This document shows positions 1 through 5,944 of a stretch of 8,271 nucleotides of DNA, piece after piece. The notes under the pieces were generated by a model. It saw only the letters and a program-made list of their open reading frames with translations. It made no database searches and was not told where the DNA came from. Both the position numbers and the translations under genes were made by a program. The stretch covers positions 1 through 8,271 of the forward strand of contig JAMPYE010000178.1 of assembly GCA_023700825.1 (NCBI GenBank), given 5' to 3'. Positions within the stretch are counted from its first letter, which is position 1. Each line of letters opens with the position of its first letter. The stretch is from Thermoanaerobaculia bacterium. GTDB lineage: Bacteria; Acidobacteriota; Thermoanaerobaculia; Gp7-AA8.

Positions 1-735
1 CCGACGAACATCGGCTCGTTCCTCAACGACCTTCCCGCCCGCAACCGTGTCGTTCTCCGCACGGCTGACGGCGCGACGTTCCCTGGGCGTACGGTGCGCC
101 TGTACAGGCCGTCGTCCGGGAAGGACTCCGACTGGCGGCAGCATCCGTATCAGCTCGACTTCGACGCGATCCCCGACGCCGAATTCGTGGCCGACGCGCA
201 GGGTGGCATCGACGTCGGGCGCAATCCGTTCTCCGACGGGCCGCTCGTGATCTACGTCGACCAGGCGAACGTGGTCGCCATCCTCGAAATCGACGACGCG
301 GGAACGCGCCGCCACGGCTATCTCGAGTCGCGTTCGCTCAATCTCGCGTACTGGCGCGGCGAGACGGAGTCGGCCGAGCACGTCGTCATCGTCGATCCTC
401 CGCCGTGCGCTGTCGGAATCGGCCCGGACAAAGTGGAGCCGCGACACGAAGCGGTCGTCTCGGGCCCTTACGTGCAGTTCACCTGGCCCGCGGAAGCGAA
501 CCGCGTCTATGAGGTATGGGTCTCGGTCGACGGCGCGCGGGCCGTGAGTGTTCACCGGATGACCTCCGCGCGTGACCAGATTGCGAAGACGAGACAGTCC
601 GTTTCCGGACGTCGTGTCGCGTGGTGGCTCACGGAAGGGGCTCCGGGCTCCGGATGCCCTCCAAGGCGGTCGGCGATCTACTACTTCGACCTCGACGGAG
701 TGAAATGGGAGCGGCGGCGTCCCGTCCGCCCGTGA
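1..735 (+). CDS. C-terminal part of an unrecognised, probably exported protein (5' truncated)
   Basis: The frame is open from the first base of the window to a TGA at 733-735, giving 244 residues with no convincing internal start. The GTG at 94 lacks a good ribosome binding site and interrupts clearly coding sequence, so the true start lies upstream of the window. I do not recognise the family. Residues about 18-40 look like a beta-rich carboxypeptidase-regulatory-like or Ig-like segment (a GRTVRLYRP stretch). They are followed by an IYVDQANVVAILEIDD strand pair (about 84-99), an LNLAYWRG motif (about 113-120), and a fibronectin-III-like end with VQFTWPAEANRVYEVWVSVDG-type strands from about residue 158. 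Alternating hydrophobic beta-strand patterning, many Trp/Tyr residues and two isolated cysteines fit the end of a large secreted or cell-surface protein. That role is inference. The nearest downstream gene is 132 bp away and in the same direction, so nothing in context fixes its function. Confidence 0.7.
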   Translation, partial: PTNIGSFLNDLPARNRVVLRTADGATFPGRTVRLYRPSSGKDSDWRQHPYQLDFDAIPDAEFVADAQGGIDVGRNPFSDGPLVIYVDQANVVAILEIDDAGTRRHGYLESRSLNLAYWRGETESAEHVVIVDPPPCAVGIGPDKVEPRHEAVVSGPYVQFTWPAEANRVYEVWVSVDGARAVSVHRMTSARDQIAKTRQSVSGRRVAWWLTEGAPGSGCPPRRSAIYYFDLDGVKWERRRPVRP

Positions 736-777
736 CGCGGCATCTCGCGCCGGCGCGAAACTACGCGGCCGGGTGAG

Positions 778-807
778 CGTCAAAAGGACAAGCCATCCTG
801 TTTGACG
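778..807. terminator. imperfect inverted repeat, possible terminator or operator
   Basis: Arms CGTCAAA (778-784) and TTTGACG (801-807) are perfect complements. They continue inward with AGGA (785-788) pairing to TCCT (796-799), leaving one bulged G at 800 and a 7-nt loop. The 11-bp stem lies 43 bp after the stop of the first gene and about 60 bp before the rhodanese start. No T-run follows, so an intrinsic terminator is possible but not typical. An operator for the rhodanese gene is the alternative. Confidence 0.35.
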
Positions 808-867
808 AGCCGTCGTGAGACGCGGCTCGAGCGCGCAGGGAGGCCACGTCGAACGCGAGGTGATGCC

Positions 868-1386
868 GTGATCGGACGCTCCGTCGGGTTGTTACTCCTC
901 ACGCTGCTGGCCATGCCCTCCGTCGCCGACGGCCGTCGTCCGCCGATCGCGAATCCGGCGATCGACATGGAGGGATACCTCCGTGTCGCGCTCGAGGCTT
1001 CGGACCATCGCGAGCGGAGGAGGCTCTCCGAAGACGAGTTCATCGCGATGAGGCGCGAGCCCGGAGTGGTCGTTCTCGACGCCCGCAGCCGCGAGAAGTA
1101 CGACGAGCTCCACGTCGCGGGAGCGGTGAACCTCAGCTTTCCCGACATCACGGTCGAGAGCCTCGCGCGGCTCTTCCCCGACAAGTCGACGCGCATTCTC
1201 ATCTACTGCAACAACAACTTCAGCGGCGCCGAAGGCCCGTTCCCGACGAAGCTCCCGACCGCGTCGCTCAACCTCTCGACCTACATCGCGCTCCACAGCT
1301 ATGGCTACCGGAACGTATGGGAGCTCGGCCCGCAGATCGATCTGGCAGCGTCGAAACTGAAGTTCGAACAGAGCGAGATACGATGA
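868..1386 (+). CDS. secreted rhodanese-like domain protein
   Basis: This is a 172-residue protein with an N-terminal signal peptide: hydrophobic residues 5-16 (SVGLLLLTLLAM), then a likely signal peptidase I site after Ala20 (SVA/DG). A single rhodanese domain fills about residues 52-160, with the VVVLDARSREKYDELHVAGA signature at 67-86 and a candidate catalytic cysteine, Cys114, in LIYCNNNFSG. Rhodanese domains pass sulfane sulfur through a cysteine persulfide; here the domain would act outside the cytoplasm. The loop after the cysteine (CNNNFSGAEGPFPTK) is longer than the usual six-residue CxxxxR/T loop and has no Arg near the cysteine. I recall a subfamily with the same loop and the LNLSTYIAL and YGYRNVWELGP stretches, so it is probably a real subfamily rather than decay. 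I chose the GTG at 868 because AGGTGA lies 7 nt upstream and the signal peptide begins there. An in-frame TTG at 802 would add 22 charged residues ahead of it. The gene converges on the methyltransferase at 1451-2200. Confidence 0.85.
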   Translation: MIGRSVGLLLLTLLAMPSVADGRRPPIANPAIDMEGYLRVALEASDHRERRRLSEDEFIAMRREPGVVVLDARSREKYDELHVAGAVNLSFPDITVESLARLFPDKSTRILIYCNNNFSGAEGPFPTKLPTASLNLSTYIALHSYGYRNVWELGPQIDLAASKLKFEQSEIR

Positions 1387-1393
1387 TGCGATA

Positions 1394-1436
1394 GGCGGGA
1401 GGCGATGAGCAAACCGACTGCGTCTCGCCTCTCGCC
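1394..1436. terminator. putative bidirectional terminator between convergent genes
   Basis: Arms at 1394-1405 (GGCGGGAGGCGA) and 1425-1436 (TCGCCTCTCGCC) form a 12-bp stem with one G-T wobble and a 19-nt loop. It sits centrally in the 64-bp gap between the rhodanese stop (1386) and the methyltransferase stop (1451), where a shared terminator is expected. There is no T-run on either side, so the call rests on position and stem only. Confidence 0.4.
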
Positions 1437-1450
1437 AGTTCTGACCTGCC

Positions 1451-2200
1451 TTACGCTCTCGCGTTGTACTCACTGAACACGGCGAGCTCCACGTCGCGGC
1501 GGGGGGCCTGGAAGCCCGCATCGGCCAGGGCGCCGAGGATGACTTCCGGCGGGACGCAATGCAGCGTCGTGTCCCAGTAGTAGCGCATCAGCCTGGCGGC
1601 TTCGGGGCTTCCGGTCCGGAGACGCGTGAGGAGCGGGACGATTTTTCCCATGTAGAGTCCGAGTGCGCCGCGCGCGATTCGCGATCGCGGCGGAGTGATT
1701 TCGAGGACCAGTAGAGTCCCTCCCGGCACGAGCACGCGCCGCATTTCCTCGAACGCTGCCCGCAGGTCGCCGAAGTGACGCATCGCGAAGCCGACGCTGA
1801 TCATGTCGAACGAGCCGTCGCGGAAGGGGAGCGCGGTGCCGGTCGCCTCGACGAGGCGGTCGCGCATCGGCCCGTTTCGAGCCTCGAGCAGCATGCCGAG
1901 GCTCGGATCGACGCCGATCACGTTGCCCTTCCCTCCCGTCGATTCCAGCGCGGCCCGCGCCACGACGCCCGTCCCCGTCGCGAGATCGAGAAGGCGCACA
2001 CCCGCGCGCCAGCCGTGCCGCGCGAGCGCGTCGGAGCGGTACCGGAAGCCGGTGCCGAAGGACGGGATGGCGATCATCCACTCATACCAGGGTGCCGTCT
2101 CGTCGAAGATGTCGCGAACGAAGGCGCTGCGCTCCTCGGAGCGAGCGTAGTAGTCGGAGAGGTCGGGATGCGGGGCGAGAGGCTCGGGTTTGGGGGGCAT
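1451..2200 (-). CDS. class I SAM-dependent methyltransferase, UbiE/COQ5 (MenG-like) family
   Basis: This 249-residue protein is close to the usual UbiE/MenG length of about 230-255. The N-terminal VRDIFDETAPWYEWM (28-42) matches the family's VFDxVAxxYDxM opening. SAM-binding motif I is LLDLATGTGVV (70-80), the acidic residue ending strand 2 is Asp98 (IGVDPS), ALPFRDGSFD lies at 123-132 and the post-motif PGG at 159-161. UbiE/MenG enzymes C-methylate the ring of ubiquinone or menaquinone precursors in the cytoplasm. The usual FGIRN-type segment is GFAMRH here (137-142), so a quinone substrate is likely but unproven; another small aromatic substrate is possible. The frame is open upstream to an alternative start at 2323, but that 41-residue extension is Arg/Ser-rich and non-conserved. 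I chose the ATG at 2200 because the family homology begins just after it. No Shine-Dalgarno sequence precedes it, but a TAGAAT hexamer ends 7 nt upstream, consistent with a leaderless mRNA. The gene is divergent from the VTT protein gene and no other quinone genes are adjacent. Confidence 0.82.
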   Translation of the reverse strand: MPPKPEPLAPHPDLSDYYARSEERSAFVRDIFDETAPWYEWMIAIPSFGTGFRYRSDALARHGWRAGVRLLDLATGTGVVARAALESTGGKGNVIGVDPSLGMLLEARNGPMRDRLVEATGTALPFRDGSFDMISVGFAMRHFGDLRAAFEEMRRVLVPGGTLLVLEITPPRSRIARGALGLYMGKIVPLLTRLRTGSPEAARLMRYYWDTTLHCVPPEVILGALADAGFQAPRRDVELAVFSEYNARA

Positions 2201-2207
2201 CGACGCG

Positions 2208-2213
2208 ATTCTA
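2208..2213 (-). promoter_or_regulatory. candidate -10 hexamer (TAGAAT) for the UbiE-like gene
   Basis: Read on the minus strand, TAGAAT is followed by exactly 7 nt and then the ATG at 2200. Transcription would begin at or next to the A of the start codon, giving a leaderless message, which fits the absence of a Shine-Dalgarno sequence. No convincing -35 box is visible. Confidence 0.45.
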
Positions 2214-2297
2214 GCAATTCGTGCTGCCGGCGAGCGGCGATGTGCAGGTTCGCGCGAATCGGATCGAGGAGCTCGCCTTCCCCGAGTCGAACCTCGA

Positions 2298-2303
2298 TAG
2301 AAT
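2298..2303 (+). promoter_or_regulatory. candidate -10 hexamer (TAGAAT) for the VTT-domain protein gene
   Basis: TAGAAT ends 27 nt before the GTG start at 2331. A transcript beginning near 2310 would have a leader of about 20 nt containing AAGGG (2315-2319), about 11 nt before the start. It is the same hexamer as the divergent one at 2208-2213. No clear -35 box is seen. Confidence 0.4.
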
Positions 2304-2330
2304 GTCGAAGCTCGAAGGGTCATCGCTCAG

Positions 2331-3023
2331 GTGTCGCGCAGACGTAAAGCGGTACACGTGCTGGTCCACAACTGGAAACGGTTGCTGGTGCTGCTCCTCC
2401 TGCTCGGCGCCGCAGTCCTGGCCGCGCGTTCGGAGTCGCTCTTCGGCGAGCTCGACGATCTGCTGGCGGCCTTGCAGACGCTCATCATTCGAAGGCCCGG
2501 CTGGGGCGTCGTGGTGTTCATCCTGTTCTCCGCGCTCTCGGCGATGTTTGCCTTCCTCTCGTCGGCCGTGCTCGTGCCGATCGGCGTCTACGTATGGGGC
2601 GCGACGCTGACGTTCGTGCTTCTCTGGGTCGGCTGGCTCCTCGGAGGCGTGACTGCATACGCGATCGGTCGCTACCTCGGCAGGCGTGTCGTCGTCTGGC
2701 TCGTCGATCCCGACAAGCTGAGGCGTTACGAGGGAAGGCTCTCGAAACAGGCCCGCTTCCCGGTCGTGCTGCTCTTCCAACTCGCACTGCCTTCGGAGAT
2801 CCCGGGATACCTGCTCGGCCTGCTTCGCTATCCCTTCTGGCTCTATGTGGCCGCCCTTGCGATCGCGGAGCTGCCGTTCGCTGCCGGAGCGGTCTCCCTC
2901 GGCAAGAGCTTCCTGCGACGCGACTGGACGGCGCTCGCCGCCGTGGGCATCGCGGGGATCACGCTGACCGCGTGGGCAGTGACGGCGTGGCACCGGCGGC
3001 GTGCCACCGTGCCACAAGACTAG
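2331..3023 (+). CDS. VTT-domain (TVP38/TMEM64, DedA-like) inner membrane protein
   Basis: This is a 230-residue polytopic membrane protein. A positively charged N-terminus (MSRRRK) precedes a first membrane helix (about 17-32). Further hydrophobic segments lie at about 58-80, 84-112, 168-190 and 200-219. The VTT/SNARE-associated signature is visible as the Gly-rich GWLLGGVTAYAIGRYLGRR (101-119) and the re-entrant-loop-like LFQLALPSEIPGYLLGLLRY (148-167), with its F-x-x-x-LP and PGY core. TVP38 and DedA proteins are membrane-homeostasis proteins. Some family members are now thought to flip or transport phospholipids or undecaprenyl phosphate, and individual DedA proteins have been linked to proton-motive-force maintenance or selenite uptake. 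The substrate here cannot be read from sequence. The GTG at 2331 is the furthest upstream start that places the basic stretch before helix 1, with AAGGG about 11 nt upstream. It is divergent from the UbiE-like gene across 130 bp and is followed by a repeat-rich gap of 177 bp. Confidence 0.87.
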   Translation: MSRRRKAVHVLVHNWKRLLVLLLLLGAAVLAARSESLFGELDDLLAALQTLIIRRPGWGVVVFILFSALSAMFAFLSSAVLVPIGVYVWGATLTFVLLWVGWLLGGVTAYAIGRYLGRRVVVWLVDPDKLRRYEGRLSKQARFPVVLLFQLALPSEIPGYLLGLLRYPFWLYVAALAIAELPFAAGAVSLGKSFLRRDWTALAAVGIAGITLTAWAVTAWHRRRATVPQD

Positions 3024-3027
3024 AGAC

Positions 3028-3062
3028 GAGCCCTGAGTGCCGAGTCCTGAGCAGTGAGTGGT
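3028..3062 (+). repeat. heptamer tandem repeat, five GAG-headed units
   Basis: Five consecutive 7-nt units start at 3028, 3035, 3042, 3049 and 3056. Every unit begins GAG and the remaining four positions vary (for example GAGCCCT, GAGTCCT, GAGTGGT). The array starts 4 nt after the stop of the VTT gene. It is one of three period-7 arrays in the window, each with a different unit. Confidence 0.6.
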
Positions 3063-3096
3063 GCCGGGCATCGAGGCTGCGGCCGTGATGGGGAGT

Positions 3097-3158
3097 GCGG
3101 AAGCGAAGCTTCCGCGAGGCGGCGCGCCGCGCCGCGGGATGCGCTGGTCCGAGGGACC
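3097..3158. repeat. cluster of GC-rich hairpins downstream of the VTT gene
   Basis: GCGGAAGC (3097-3104) and GCTTCCGC (3108-3115) form a perfect 8-bp stem with a GAA loop. A perfect GCGGCGCGCCGC palindrome follows at 3120-3131, then GGTCC (3146-3150) pairs with GGACC (3154-3158) across a GAG loop. The cluster may terminate VTT transcription or be a REP-like intergenic repeat. It lies between the heptamer array and the Shine-Dalgarno sequence of the next gene. Confidence 0.5.
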
Positions 3159-3200
3159 GCCGCTGCGATCGATTGTCCAAGAGGGGAGTAACCGACGCAC

Positions 3201-3782
3201 ATGATCGACTGGAGCGAACGCTACCGCACCCTGGACACGCCATGGAATCTCGGCGGCCCGCATCCGGACCTCGTGCGAAGGTTACAGATGTCGGAGCCTG
3301 GCCCGCGCGACGGATTTCGCGACGCGCTCGTCGCGGGGTGCGGCCATGGGCATGACGCGCTCGCGCTGGCCGCCGCGGGCTTCGTCGTAACGGCAGTCGA
3401 CATCGTTCACGATCTCCGCGATGAGCTCGAGGAGAGGCTCGCGGCGCTGGGTGGCAGGTTCGTGATCACCGATGCGCTGGCGCTCGAAGGCGAGATGTTC
3501 GATGTCGTCTTCGATCACACGTTCTTCTGCGCGATCGACCCCGCGATGCGCGCCGATTGGGGAGCGATGATTCGCCGCGTGTTGCGCCCAGGTGGATTGC
3601 TGGCGTCGATCGTCTATCCGTTTTCGAAGCCGATGGAGGAGGGAGGCCCGCCCTGGGGTATGTCGAGAGACGCGATCGAATCGGCGCTTGGCACCGGATT
3701 CGAGGTGCTCGCCGACGAGCCCGTCGTCGAGAAGGGCCACCAGACCTGGCCGGAGCGCTGGCTCGTGATGCGGCGCGCGTGA
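3201..3782 (+). CDS. TPMT-like (thiopurine/thiol/halide) SAM-dependent methyltransferase
   Basis: This 193-residue class I methyltransferase opens with WSERYRTLDTPWNLGGPHPDL (4-24), the W-x-x-x-Y...TPWDxGxPxPxL signature of the thiopurine methyltransferase and halide/thiol methyltransferase (HOL-like) superfamily. Motif I is VAGCGHGHDALALA (44-57), the strand-2 acid is Asp67 (TAVDIV), and FDVVFDHTFFCAIDPAMRADW (100-120) is the family's very typical D-x-TFFCAI-P-xxR-xxW segment. PGG (130-132) and GPPWGMS (149-155) also match. Relatives S- or halide-methylate small nucleophiles such as thiols, sulfide, iodide or thiopurines, and bacterial TPMTs can methylate selenium and tellurium compounds. 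The physiological substrate here is unknown. The ATG at 3201 follows GAGGGGAG (3181-3188) with a somewhat long 12-nt spacer and starts right at the conserved region. The gene lies 177 bp after the VTT gene and 135 bp before the MFS gene, in the same direction. Confidence 0.85.
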   Translation: MIDWSERYRTLDTPWNLGGPHPDLVRRLQMSEPGPRDGFRDALVAGCGHGHDALALAAAGFVVTAVDIVHDLRDELEERLAALGGRFVITDALALEGEMFDVVFDHTFFCAIDPAMRADWGAMIRRVLRPGGLLASIVYPFSKPMEEGGPPWGMSRDAIESALGTGFEVLADEPVVEKGHQTWPERWLVMRRA

Positions 3783-3913
3783 CGTGAATCGCTAGGGCAA
3801 AGCTTCCGCGCTTCCTCACCGAAGCGATCTGCTTGGCGGCTCCGATACGGGTCGAAGCACGCACGGGCGACGCGCTGCATCGCTCCTTTGCGCACTCCGT
3901 ATGGCTGCGAGGC

Positions 3914-3919
3914 TAGAAT
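3914..3919 (+). promoter_or_regulatory. TAGAAT hexamer overlapping the MFS start region
   Basis: TAGAAT spans the ATG at 3918 and is followed by exactly 7 nt and then an in-frame GTG at 3927. This is the same geometry as the hexamer upstream of the UbiE-like gene. If it is a -10 box, the MFS mRNA is leaderless and translation starts at 3927. If it is not, the GAGG at 3909-3912 serves the ATG at 3918. No clear -35 box is visible. Confidence 0.35.
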
Positions 3920-5096
3920 GCGCGGCGTGAACTCTGTCTCCGCCCATCCCCGCGAGCCGCTCTTCACGGCGACCTTCTTCAATGTTTGGGCGTTGAGCTT
4001 CGTGACCTTTCTCTCGGCGTTCCCGCTTTTCCCGACGATTCCGTTCCGAATCATCGAGCTCGGCGGGAGCAAGGGGGAGGCCGGGCTCTTTCTCGGCCTT
4101 TACACCGGAGCGGCCGCGCTCTCGGCGCCGCTGACGGGAACGATCGCCGACCACGTCGGCCGACGCCGGCTCGCGCTATTCGCATCGATCGCGTTCGTCG
4201 GCTTTTCGCTCCTGTACGCGGTCGTGACGAACCGGGCGCTGCTGCTCGCGGTCGCGATCGTGCATGGCGTGCTCTGGTCGGGAATCCTCACTTCGAGCGG
4301 CGGGATCATGACGAATCTCATCCCCGCGTCGCGGCGCACCGAAGGTCTCGCGTACTGGGGGATGGCGAGCACGGTCGCGATCGCCTTCGCCCCGCTCGTC
4401 GGGCTCAGGCTCTACGACTACAGCTGGCTCGTGATGTGCGTGGCGATGGCAGGGCTCTCCGTCGTGATGATCGCCATCGCCGCGAAGCTGCCAAAGGACG
4501 AGCCGCGCTCCGACGCGCGCTTCCCGAAGCTCACGGAGATCGTCGACCCGAAAGTGCTCTTGACGGCGATGACGCTGACGACGGTGTCCTTCGGCTACGG
4601 CGGGCTGACGAGCTACGTGGCACTTCTCTCGGTCGAACGGAAGATCGAGCCGGCTTCACTCTTTTTCACGGTCTTCGCCCTACTGATCCTCGTCTCGAGG
4701 ATCATCGTCGGCCCCTTCTCCGATCGGATCCCGACGAAGGTGATGCTCTACCCGGCGCTGATCGGAATCGCGATCGCGCTCGTCGTGCTCGCGTTCGGGG
4801 AGACGCGGGCATGGATGATCGTCTCGGCCGCGATCTACGGCACGGGGCTCGGCATCGCCTTCCCGACGTTCATGAGCTTCATCATGGGGAGAACCGACCC
4901 GTCTCGTCGCGCCGCGATCTTCGGCAACGTGATCATGGCGTTCGACTCGGGGATCGGGCTCGGATCCGCCACGACCGGCGCGATCGTCCAGCGGTTCGGC
5001 TACAAGCCGGCATTTCTCGGGGCGGCGATGTTGAGCATCGGCGCGATCGCGATGTTCTCCGTGACGTCGAAGCTGTGGGAGAGGCGGGAGGATTGA
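3918..5096 (+). CDS. MFS-family transporter
   Basis: This is a 392-residue major facilitator protein of about 12 membrane helices, close to the family's usual 390-420. Motif A, GTIADHVGRRR (74-84), lies between helices 2 and 3, and a second-half copy, GPFSDRIPTK (265-274), lies between helices 8 and 9. A hydrophilic central loop (about 190-212) joins the two six-helix halves. MFS proteins of this type use the proton gradient to move small molecules across the inner membrane; the GRRR form of motif A and the lack of sugar-porter motifs suggest a drug or metabolite exporter, which is inference. I took the ATG at 3918 because GAGG lies 5 nt upstream. The GTG at 3927 is an equally serious candidate if the TAGAAT at 3914-3919 is a promoter; it would shorten the protein by three residues. 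An in-frame TTG at 3888 has no support. A hairpin-rich gap and a probable terminator follow. Confidence 0.88.
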   Translation: MRGVNSVSAHPREPLFTATFFNVWALSFVTFLSAFPLFPTIPFRIIELGGSKGEAGLFLGLYTGAAALSAPLTGTIADHVGRRRLALFASIAFVGFSLLYAVVTNRALLLAVAIVHGVLWSGILTSSGGIMTNLIPASRRTEGLAYWGMASTVAIAFAPLVGLRLYDYSWLVMCVAMAGLSVVMIAIAAKLPKDEPRSDARFPKLTEIVDPKVLLTAMTLTTVSFGYGGLTSYVALLSVERKIEPASLFFTVFALLILVSRIIVGPFSDRIPTKVMLYPALIGIAIALVVLAFGETRAWMIVSAAIYGTGLGIAFPTFMSFIMGRTDPSRRAAIFGNVIMAFDSGIGLGSATTGAIVQRFGYKPAFLGAAMLSIGAIAMFSVTSKLWERRED

Positions 5097-5105
5097 GGCG
5101 TGCAG

Positions 5106-5206
5106 CGCCGCTCCGCGGCGACGCGGATCGATCGCGGATACGGCGTGCCCACGTCAGGAGAGCGCGCGGACGTCGGCCGCGGTGATGCTGGCGTCGCGTA
5201 GCGACG
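5106..5206. repeat. two short perfect hairpins in the MFS-yceH gap
   Basis: CGCCGC (5106-5111) pairs with GCGGCG (5115-5120) across a TCC loop. CGTCGC (5192-5197) pairs with GCGACG (5201-5206) across a GTA loop. The stretch between them holds a GATCGATC palindrome and no open gene. The second stem is identical to the hairpin at 8000-8014, which has a different loop. Confidence 0.45.
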
Positions 5207-5217
5207 GCCTGATCTAG

Positions 5218-5246
5218 CCTCCGGTCCCGCTCTGCGGGACCGGAGG
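5218..5246. terminator. strong 13-bp hairpin, probable bidirectional terminator
   Basis: CCTCCGGTCCCGC (5218-5230) and GCGGGACCGGAGG (5234-5246) form a perfect 13-bp GC-rich stem with a 3-nt TCT loop. It lies in the 196-bp gap between the convergent MFS gene (stop 5096) and yceH (stop 5293), 46 bp from the yceH stop. No real T-run follows on either strand; GC-rich stems without U tails are common at gene ends in such genomes. Confidence 0.65.
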
Positions 5247-5292
5247 TTGCGAATCGCGCGCAATCGACGCGTCCGCGTGGCGGCACCAGACC

Positions 5293-5934
5293 TCACCCCG
5301 AGATCAGCCGCTTCAGGCTCTCCACCTCGGCGCGCAGCTCCGCCACCGTGGTCTCGAGCTCGGTGACCCGATCTTCGAGACCCGACACCGCGGACGACTG
5401 CGCCCGCGGGGAACGCTCGGAGACGGGCGAAGGGGCGTAGACCGGCTCACCCGAAAGCAGGTGAGCCCAGCGCGTCTCCTTCTGGCCCGGCTGGCGCTCG
5501 AGGTGGCGGACGAACGGCTCCTCGCGCGAGGCGAGCACGCGAAGCGTCTCTTCGATTTCGTCCGGCGTCTCGAATTCATGCAGCCTCTCGGTGCGCGTAC
5601 GCAATTCCGCGATCGTCTGCGGACCGCGGAGGAACAGGACGGTGAGGATCGCCCGTGACGCCCTGCTCACCCCGAGCACGCCTTCGAGGTTGTGGTCCCA
5701 TCGCGCCGCGCGCCCGCCGGTGACTTTCCAGACGAGCTTGTCCTGCTGGAGCCGCGCCAGCGCCGCTTCGATCTCCTGCTCGGAGAAGTCGGTCACCGGC
5801 TCGCGGCTCGTCTTCTGGTTGCAGGCGAGCAGCAGCGAGTTGAGCGTCAGCGGGTACGACTCGGGCGTCGTCTGCTGTTTCTCGAGGAGCGAGCCGAGGA
5901 CGCGCGTCTCGACGGGATCGAGCTGCCGGATCAT
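5293..5934 (-). CDS. yceH: YceH / UPF0502 (DUF480) family protein
   Basis: This 213-residue protein matches the family length of about 215. The N-terminus carries the family signature: RVLGSLLEKQQTTPESYPLT (11-30), then LNSLLLACNQKTSREPV (31-47). Two winged-helix domains follow, at about 5-85 (with a wing ending LVWKVTGGRAARWDHNL) and 90-165 (with LFLRGPQTIAELRTRTERLHEF). A linker (166-183) leads to a C-terminal coiled coil with heptad hydrophobics, at about 184-211 (LEDRVTELETTVAELRAEV). The family is cytoplasmic and of unknown function; the tandem winged helices suggest DNA or protein binding, which is inference. The ATG at 5934 lies 10 nt after the stop of the YceI gene. The spacer has no good Shine-Dalgarno sequence; a weak AGGGA lies inside the end of yceI, so translation is probably coupled. 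The gene appears to be second in a two-gene operon that ends at the 5218-5246 hairpin. Confidence 0.9.
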   Translation of the reverse strand: MIRQLDPVETRVLGSLLEKQQTTPESYPLTLNSLLLACNQKTSREPVTDFSEQEIEAALARLQQDKLVWKVTGGRAARWDHNLEGVLGVSRASRAILTVLFLRGPQTIAELRTRTERLHEFETPDEIEETLRVLASREEPFVRHLERQPGQKETRWAHLLSGEPVYAPSPVSERSPRAQSSAVSGLEDRVTELETTVAELRAEVESLKRLISG

Positions 5935-5944
5935 CGGAGCGCCG

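Noticed and set aside
802..867. TTG at 802 as start of the rhodanese gene
   Set aside because: It would put 22 mostly charged residues before the signal peptide and has no ribosome binding site; GTG 868 has AGGTGA at good spacing.
2201..2323. Start at 2323 for the UbiE-like gene
   Set aside because: The extra 41 residues are Arg/Ser-rich, overlap the divergent promoter region and do not resemble the family.
2211..3263. Minus-strand open frame of 350 codons antisense to the VTT gene and the TPMT-like gene start
   Set aside because: It covers clearly coding sequence on the plus strand, crosses the heptamer array and hairpins, and has no recognisable motif.
3901..3930. Nine-codon frame ATG 3901 to TGA 3928-3930 overlapping the MFS start, a possible regulatory upstream ORF
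   Set aside because: No ribosome binding site upstream, and if the TAGAAT is a promoter the frame would not be transcribed whole.
3986..5185. Plus-strand open frame of 399 codons overlapping the MFS gene in another frame
   Set aside because: Extremely Arg/Asp/Ala-rich shadow of the MFS gene; the MFS frame shows helices and motif A.
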